A DNA stretch of 64,000 bases from Lunularia cruciata (Eukaryota > Streptophyta > Marchantiopsida > Lunulariales > Lunulariaceae). Positions within the stretch are counted from its first letter, which is position 1, and each line of letters begins with the position of its first letter. The stretch is from NCBI GenBank assembly GCA_948567375.1, contig OX419762.1:55099034-55163033 (forward strand). The letters are read 5' to 3'. A model generated the notes under the pieces. The model did no database searches. It was not told the origin of the DNA and saw only the letters and a program-made list of their open reading frames with translations. The translations under genes and the position numbers were made by a program. Positions 57,881-64,000 of this stretch are shown one piece after another.

Positions 57881-59300
57881 CCCTAAGGAATCTAGGGAGG
57901 AACATAGAATTCTCAAAGAGAGAAAAGGACAAAAAAGAGTTTCTCAAAGGAGTTGAGGTGGGGATAGGGTCAAATCGAGGGAGAGAAAATTGGGCTGGAC
58001 AGCAAGAGACTTCTGAGAGAAGAGAGAAGTCTCGTAGGGGTTTTTGAGGAGAGGAAGGATAGAGTGTCCTTGGCTGGACTAGAATGGATCAAAGGCAGAG
58101 TTTGTTGTGCAGGAAGGAAGAAATCAACAAGAAACCAAGAGAGTGAAATATTGAATAAAAGAGTAAGGTTATGTGACAAGAAGGAAGGAGAGAAAATATT
58201 GAAGGATAGGAAGGTAGAATTTTTGAGGAAGAAGGGCCAGTACAAGAAGGGATTTTGAAAGGGGCTTTCTGGTAGAGGAGACAAAAGAGGAAGTATTGAG
58301 GGTTTTGCTAGACAAAGGGAGAGAGAAGAAAGAATTCTTGAGAGGAGAGGTATTTGTTGGACAGAGGACATTAATTTTTGAGAGGAGAAGTATTTGCTGA
58401 GCTAGAGAGAGAGAAATTTTCAAAGGAAGGTTTGGGGACAGAGGAGAGAATACTAATTTCTCGAGAGGAGAGGTTTTTGCTGGACAGAGGATAGGAATTT
58501 TTGAGAGAGAAGAGGGTTTTGATAGAGGAAGAGAGAGGTATTTGTTGGACAAAGGACAGGAATTTTGAGAGAAGTATTTGCTATGCTAGAGAGAGAAATT
58601 TTTGAAGGAGGGTTTGGGGACGGAGGAAGAGAGAAGGAATTTCTTGAGAGGAGAGGTATTTGCTGGATGGAGAACAGGAATTTTTGAGAGAAGAAGGCTG
58701 ATAGAGGAAGGGAGAAGGAATTTCAAGAGAAGAAGGTTGGATAGAAGATTCAAGAGAGACATGAATTTTTGAGAGGAGAAGTATTTGCTAGATAGAGAGA
58801 CAAATTTTTGAGAAGAAGGGTTTGGACAGAGGAGGAGATTTTTTAAAGGAAAGGCTTGGACAAAGGACATGGCAAGAAATATTGAGAGAGAATTTTGTCT
58901 TTTGAGAGGAGAGAAAATTTTCAAAGAGAAACGTTTGGTTAGAGGAGTGAAGAGAAAACTTTTTGAGAGTGAAGGTCTTGCCAAAAATAAAACTGAAGAG
59001 AGAATTCCAAAGGAGGGAGATTGATGCAAGATTGTTGGCTAGGCAGAGGAACTTTCAAGAAAAAGGATGTCACCAGGACTGAAGTGAGGACAGAGTATCA
59101 AAGGTGAGGAAGGAAGGATTATGGGAGCTTTGATAGGATAGGGACATGTCTTGAAGGGCTGCAAGACAGGGAGGACTTGGAGCTTTGTAGGAGTAAACTC
59201 TCAAAGAAGTATCAAGAAGGAGCCTTGATAGGGAAGAGGAAGAGGACAGTGAGAACATGATGGGAGTTTGCAAGCAGAAGAACTCTCAAAGACGTTGCAT
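57880..59300. repeat. Purine-rich degenerate tandem repeat
   Basis: The plus strand is almost entirely G and A with T-rich interruptions. Units around GAGAGGAGAGGTATTTGCTGGACAGAGGA alternate with GAGAGAGAAATTTTTGAAGGA and GGTTTGGGGACAGAGGA-type units. The lead unit recurs near 58338, 58459 and 58645 with irregular spacing. The long minus-strand frames here are by-products of the composition (Ser/Leu/Pro-rich). Confidence 0.75.
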
Positions 59301-59465
59301 GGCGGATTAGTGAAGGAAGGTCAAAGGGAAGCTTTGGCAGAATAGAGAGTTAAATTGTTGTGTTGTAGGATTAAAACTTGGTTGTAATAGGTTCTTTCCT
59401 GTTCTTGCTTGAGCCATTGGAGAACTTTAGGTGTGGTCATTATTTGCTCTGAAGCTATTTGGCTT

Positions 59466-59488
59466 CCCCCCCCCCCCCCCCCCCCCCC
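59466..59488. repeat. Homopolymer of 23 C
   Basis: An uninterrupted C run flanked by GGCTT and TTTTATAAATTG. The exact length is likely unreliable in the assembly. Confidence 0.9.
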
Positions 59489-59489
59489 T

Positions 59490-61600
59490 TTTATAAATTG
59501 TGAGACTTGATTGTGGTGAACGCTATGTGGCTTTGTGAGTGACTGCGCTCACTTTATTTTGTAAAGAGTGTCAGGGAGTCCCATTCTTGGAGCTTCCAGT
59601 CATTGATTTGATTGCACTAATTTGAATCCATTCTTGGAGCTTCTAGTCTAGTTATCTTGATAGATCAAGTCACTAATCTGATTGTACTGATTTGAATCTG
59701 GCCGTATAACTTGTGACTTGTAATACAAACCCCAATAATAAGAAAACATGAACAGTCCCTGGTGATATGTGAAGGTCAATGTTATCCCAAGAAACTCAAC
59801 ACAAAATGCCCTTACGAAGAGTCTACAGCCAAGAGCAACCACATACAAGTTGCTCTAGCAAAAAGGGAACTGCCATCAAGGCAAAGAGTAAAGGCAAATT
59901 TCAAACTACATGAGAGCTTTTGAGTCATTGAAAAATAGGGCAGTCTAAGCACAAGCAGCCAGGTGCCCGGCACATTCTTGAGACCATACATCCCCGTGAC
60001 AATCTGATATTATTTTTTGATAATTAGTGTTAGAAAATAGGATTTGAAGGTTTTATACATGATAGGCAGCACCAGTGAACATGATGAAGGGTAGGCAACT
60101 TCAAAGATATGCAATTGGGATAGTTGCCATAGTTTGTCAACTATGGCAACTATCCTAATATCCTTGGTTTGGTACACCATTGACTTCAAATACTTTAGGC
60201 CCTTGAGCCTTTGATTATGACATATCTTTGGGTTTGTCATATCTTTGCTTCATTTTGGAGTCTTTAAGAGCTCCTCTTGAAACATGAAACTTTGCAAGTG
60301 CTCACATTTGTATTGGTCAAGCATCTACCAATGCATCTTGAGTAAGGTAAATATGTAGAATAGCATACATTCTTGCATTCTATGGCTCATCTTTAGTATG
60401 GATGGATGATGAAGTACTACATGGTTCCCTTTTGTCCTTGCAAGGCTATGCCTTGTGAGCCTTGTCATAGTGAATTGGAAAAAACCCTACCTCATATTAC
60501 ATTTTAATCCGATGTGTCTTCTAGTAGCCAATTGTCACATACAAGGACATAACCTAACAAGGAAGTTAGTGACATCCAAGTACTTGATAGATGAACATGT
60601 ATTAACTTGTCCCAATTGGTTTGCTAGATTTGCATCCATTCCTTCCTAACACTTGCATTATGAATAGCTAAAGTTCATGACATGCATCATCACATCCTAC
60701 TGACTTCCTCTTGATCTCCATTATCAACGAGTCAAAACATCTAGACTAGTAATTATATTTCTATACATGACATTTGCATATATGACATGATATACAATTT
60801 TCAAAATATTAATTTGTTAATATTTTATAGTAGTTCTAGATAATATTACAATTATATTTTATTGTATAAGTATATTACCCAAAGCAAGTATTGTATAAGG
60901 ATATTGCAATTATACTATCTTTTCTTTATCATATATGTAAATTTCCTTGAAAATGGTTGTACAATTTTGCAAACATCTTTATAGTTATAATATTTTATAT
61001 TAGGATTGTTTTCACATTGATATCTATGTTTTGTTAAAAATAAATGTCATCCACTTAGTAGAAGAATGATATACAATAGAAACAAGGGTAAATTTTCCTA
61101 TAATTGTTGTGCTTTAATGAAGAAGTACATACATCCTTATACATTATTTATATTACTTGATATCACATCACTTCTATCAAACAATTCATAATTGCCTATA
61201 TATATAGAGAGAGAAGAATTAAATTATATATATATTCACTATGGTTCACAAATCTACAATCTACGTCATCCCCATAAGGATTGCCATCTATGAATTTCAT
61301 GACTCTTCCTCTTGGGCACTTTTAATACTCACAAACACTTGAGGTGTTCAACCCCTAATTTAAGCAAAATAGCAAATAGTACTTTGTATGTGCAAGTCTA
61401 ATTTGTTATGCAAATCTCAATGATAACCATCTTGATAAATAAGTTGTGGGTGTCCTTTAACTAAAAGAGGCTACCTTAAGCTTCTTTCTCCAAGGAAAGT
61501 ACCCTTGGCAAAGGGAAAACCTCTCCACTCAATTTATAATCTTCATTGTATCAGAGTAAATTTTTTAACTTACATAGGAATTCCTTGAATGGCAGTCAAC
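59490..61600. other. No gene recognised
   Basis: A short tandem duplication (CATTCTTGGAGCTTC at ~59582 and ~59630 with the following 45 bases) and a perfect hairpin at 60118-60155 are present. 60780-61260 is AT-rich with a compound TA/GA microsatellite at ~61197-61215. No coding frame of note. Confidence 0.55.
60118..60155. repeat. Perfect 17-bp inverted repeat with 4-base loop
   Basis: GGATAGTTGCCATAGTT (60118-60134), loop TGTC, exact reverse complement 60139-60155. Confidence 0.9.
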
Positions 61601-62918
61601 CTTCATCTACATTGTCACAATATTTGTAGTGTCAGAGCTAGTTTGCTCAAATGTTGGCAATCATGTTTATTTTAGTAGTTGCTCATGGACTACTTAATGG
61701 TGGCCAGATTTCATGTTAGGGCTATTGATTACATGGTTAGACACACTATTACATGCACCTTTTGCATGTCATATATACCGTCAATGGTGCCATTAAGGCT
61801 AGAAACCTAGGTCAAGCTAAGGGTTATACTTCAAATTGTAGCTCTAGAGAGCTTACTTCTTTGATATTGAGCCTTCAAGTTCTTGGCTATGGTGGAAAAA
61901 TGCCAATGAGCATCACCTCGAGTCTCTTAGCTAGAGTGGATGTGGTTAACTATAATCAATACTTGATTGGTGGTAGATTATTGAGTACATGATTGAGTAT
62001 AGATCTTGTTTGACTATCATTCAAGTGGAAGAGTGAATTGATTACATTAGAGAAGTGAGAGTCAAGGGGAAATTGGATGCAAGAATTGAGAGCATTGGTG
62101 GTATCTCCAAGCTTGGTAGATCATTGGTACATCTGATTGTGTCTTAGATTTTTCTAAGAGTGATAGTGCGCAAAAGTCTTGTTTGAGTTGATACATATTT
62201 GGTAGTGGGGCAGATAGTGTGCAAAAGTGCTACTTAAATTTCTTAGAACTGAGGTCAATTTTGAGTCAATGGATGTCAATTTGAGGGCAAGAGAGTGAAT
62301 TGGAATTGAGAAGAAAAATTGGAGGATTTGGGAACTCATCTCCTCAACTTATGGATTCATAGATCCTCATCTTCTCAATTTGGCTCAAGTTGATAATTAC
62401 TAACATAATGCACCTCTTCTACAATTGGTTGCCCACCAAAAAGATTTGGTGGTCAGCCAATTGTAGAAGAGGTACGTAATATTGGTAGAGGTTGCCTAGA
62501 TTTAGAGGTCAAGTTATTGGAGGTTGTCCATAGTTGGAAGTTGCTTGAATTGCCCTAGCTAGTGCTCAAGAGTGAATTGGACATGAGAAGTAAAATTGGA
62601 GTTAGATTTGGGAACCCATCCTCCCAATTTAGGGATTTGGAGATCTTTATATTCTCAATTTGGTTCAAGTTGATAGTTAGCAAAGGATTTGGTGGTTAAC
62701 CAATTGTAGAAGAGGAATGTCAAAGTTAGAGATTGCTTGAATTGCCCTAGCTAATGCTCAAGTTGGTGAAGCTTGGCAAGATTTGGAGAGAGTTTGAATT
62801 GGCAAGAAGAAAGGCCTTATTTGGCTGAATTTTAGAGGTCAAGTTGGCAAAGGTTGTCCAAAGTTGGAGGTTTTTTGAATTGTCCTAGCTTATGCTTGAG
62901 TTGGTGAAACTTGGCCAA
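61600..62918 (+). repeat. Dispersed repeat Y, copy 2, first segment
   Basis: Aligns in reverse complement with 44161-44960. Within it, blocks such as GAATTGCCCTAGCTA and GGTTGTCCA recur three times (around 62540, 62730 and 62880), showing internal tandem duplication. An imperfect hairpin is at 62412-62473. Confidence 0.6.
62412..62473. repeat. 29-bp nearly perfect inverted repeat
   Basis: Arms 62412-62440 and 62445-62473 differ at two positions and enclose a 4-base loop. One arm (CCAATTGTAGAAGAGG) recurs near 62700. Confidence 0.85.
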
Positions 62919-63592
62919 TAATACACAGTTTTGCATGTATGTGCTATTATGATATTTAGTTTGATATTATAAGCAATTGAGATATCACTTACATAGATAA
63001 AAAGGATGATTCTATATTAGTCATGATTAGCTAAACTTAGTCATAGCTAAGATAGAAGGACCTTACTTTAGAGGAGGTGGAAAATATGAACACCACTATT
63101 TTGGATTATATTTGTATTGACTTTATATTATTCCTAGGTGTTTGGCTTTGAGGAAAGAGTTGACAACTCTTGGACCCACAAGCCTTTTTGCTTTGGATTC
63201 TTCTATAGTCTATGGATAGCCCATGTGAAGGAATCCTTGACTTAATGATTGGGTTAAGATAAGACCACATGCTTAGGAGAATATTCCCATGAGTAAAGAT
63301 ATTCCTTTTGTCTTTTGACTTTATTTGACTTTTAGTCTAATAACTTGAGTTACTCCAATAATTAATAAATATGGTGCATAACTATTTCACAAGTATATAA
63401 ACTAAGGGTGATGAGATACTCATCATCCTTTCATTTGCAACTATTTCTCTCTCATTGAATTCTCTAGTGAGCAATGGTTTGAGTCTTGGAGTGTTAGCCC
63501 TGGAGGAGTATGATGGAGTTGGGGTTCCTTGCCTTCTTAGTCCATGGTGTGCTACCATAATAGCTATAAGAGGTTCATCCCAAGTGAGACAT
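62919..63592 (+). repeat. Solo LTR of the inner gypsy family inside repeat Y
   Basis: Aligns along ~670 bases with the LTR at 18910-19592 (reverse complement), including the TATATAAAC box at ~63395. GCCAA stands at 62914-62918 and 63593-63597, compatible with a 5-bp target duplication. The terminal bases have mutated away from TG...CA. No internal sequence adjoins. Confidence 0.8.
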
Positions 63593-64000
63593 GCCAATTC
63601 ACAAGCCAGATTTGAAGAGGGTTTGAATTTGCAAGAAGAAAGGCCTAATTTGGCATTAAGAAGCTTCAAGTTATGGCCTAGAGAGGCTACAAAGGCCAAC
63701 AAGCCAACTTTCTTGTGTGAGTTTAGCCAATTTAGATGAGTTTTGGTAGTTGTTTGGCAATAGGGCTTGAATCCTATGTCTTTGGTTCCTAGACTAGTGC
63801 CTTAGCTAACTGGTCCACCTTCACTTGTTGTCCTATAATTGGTTGATTGATACCTACACACAAGTAACTTTGGCTATGAGAGGCAGTTTGATCCCATACT
63901 TGGTGATCTTGGTATCAAGCTTAAGAGTAGATAGAGACTTTTATTATGTCAAATGCCAATGGTGGAAAAGTTAGTCCATTGATTTATGAGATGGAAGGTT
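63593..64000 (+). repeat. Dispersed repeat Y, copy 2, second segment
   Basis: Aligns in reverse complement with 39950-40477 and runs off the window. It includes the tRNA-like segment on the minus strand (B box as GGGCTTGAATCC at 63763-63774, A-box-like at 63799-63812). Confidence 0.6.

Noticed and set aside
57970-59029. Several long minus-strand open frames rich in Ser, Leu and Pro (for example 58371-57970 and 59029-58586)
   Set aside because: They lie in the purine-rich tandem repeat; absence of stops follows from base composition and there are no domains or good starts.

Overview
The window looks like intergenic DNA from a large, repeat-rich plant genome, most plausibly a gymnosperm such as a conifer. 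There are no operons, rRNAs or CRISPR arrays. About two thirds of it can be assigned to decayed LTR retrotransposons (Ty3/gypsy, including a chromovirus with a plant-type Met-tRNA primer site), one PIF/Harbinger DNA transposon, solo LTRs and dispersed repeats. Old, broken copies are retained and nested, as is typical of gymnosperms. The species call is inference. The only intact protein genes I can support are two copies of one small secreted proline-rich protein.

Layout. (1) 1-3065 is the left arm of an inverted repeat (IR) carrying the first proline-rich gene (945-1382, +). (2) 3065-6776 is AT-rich DNA without a gene. (3) 6777-31649 is a Russian-doll retrotransposon: a Tat/Athila/Ogre-like gypsy element (+) with very long LTRs (A 6777-9187; B 21334-31649). 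A second gypsy element (-, 13174-19592) interrupts its reverse transcriptase. A full chromovirus (21846-28441, +, 5-bp target duplication GTTAG) interrupts LTR B. (4) 31655-33240 is a third, partial copy (C) of the long LTR. (5) 33240-39940 holds a solo LTR with a perfect TAATC duplication and a badly decayed minus-strand retroelement. (6) 39950-44960 is a dispersed repeat (Y) split by long-LTR copy D. (7) 44985-52245 is the right IR arm, split by a head-to-tail PIF/Harbinger composite (45402-49700) and carrying the second proline-rich gene (50881-51282, -). (8) 52778-56492 is long-LTR copy E. (9) 57880-59300 is a purine-rich degenerate tandem repeat, followed by a 23-C homopolymer. (10) 61600-64000 is a second copy of Y, opposite in orientation, containing another solo LTR.

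The most unusual item is the ~3.7 kb LTR family A-E. Each copy carries, upstream of a conserved TATTTAAAGG-like box (that is, in U3), the remains of one long reading frame. It encodes a conserved N-terminal region, a basic nuclear-localisation-like stretch, an acidic stretch and a long coiled coil. A protein coded wholly inside plant LTRs is not something I recognise. The second is the IR: its arms hold convergent, intact copies of a secreted proline-rich protein gene about 50 kb apart, and the left arm preserves the empty site of the PIF insertion found in the right arm. All alignments were made by eye.
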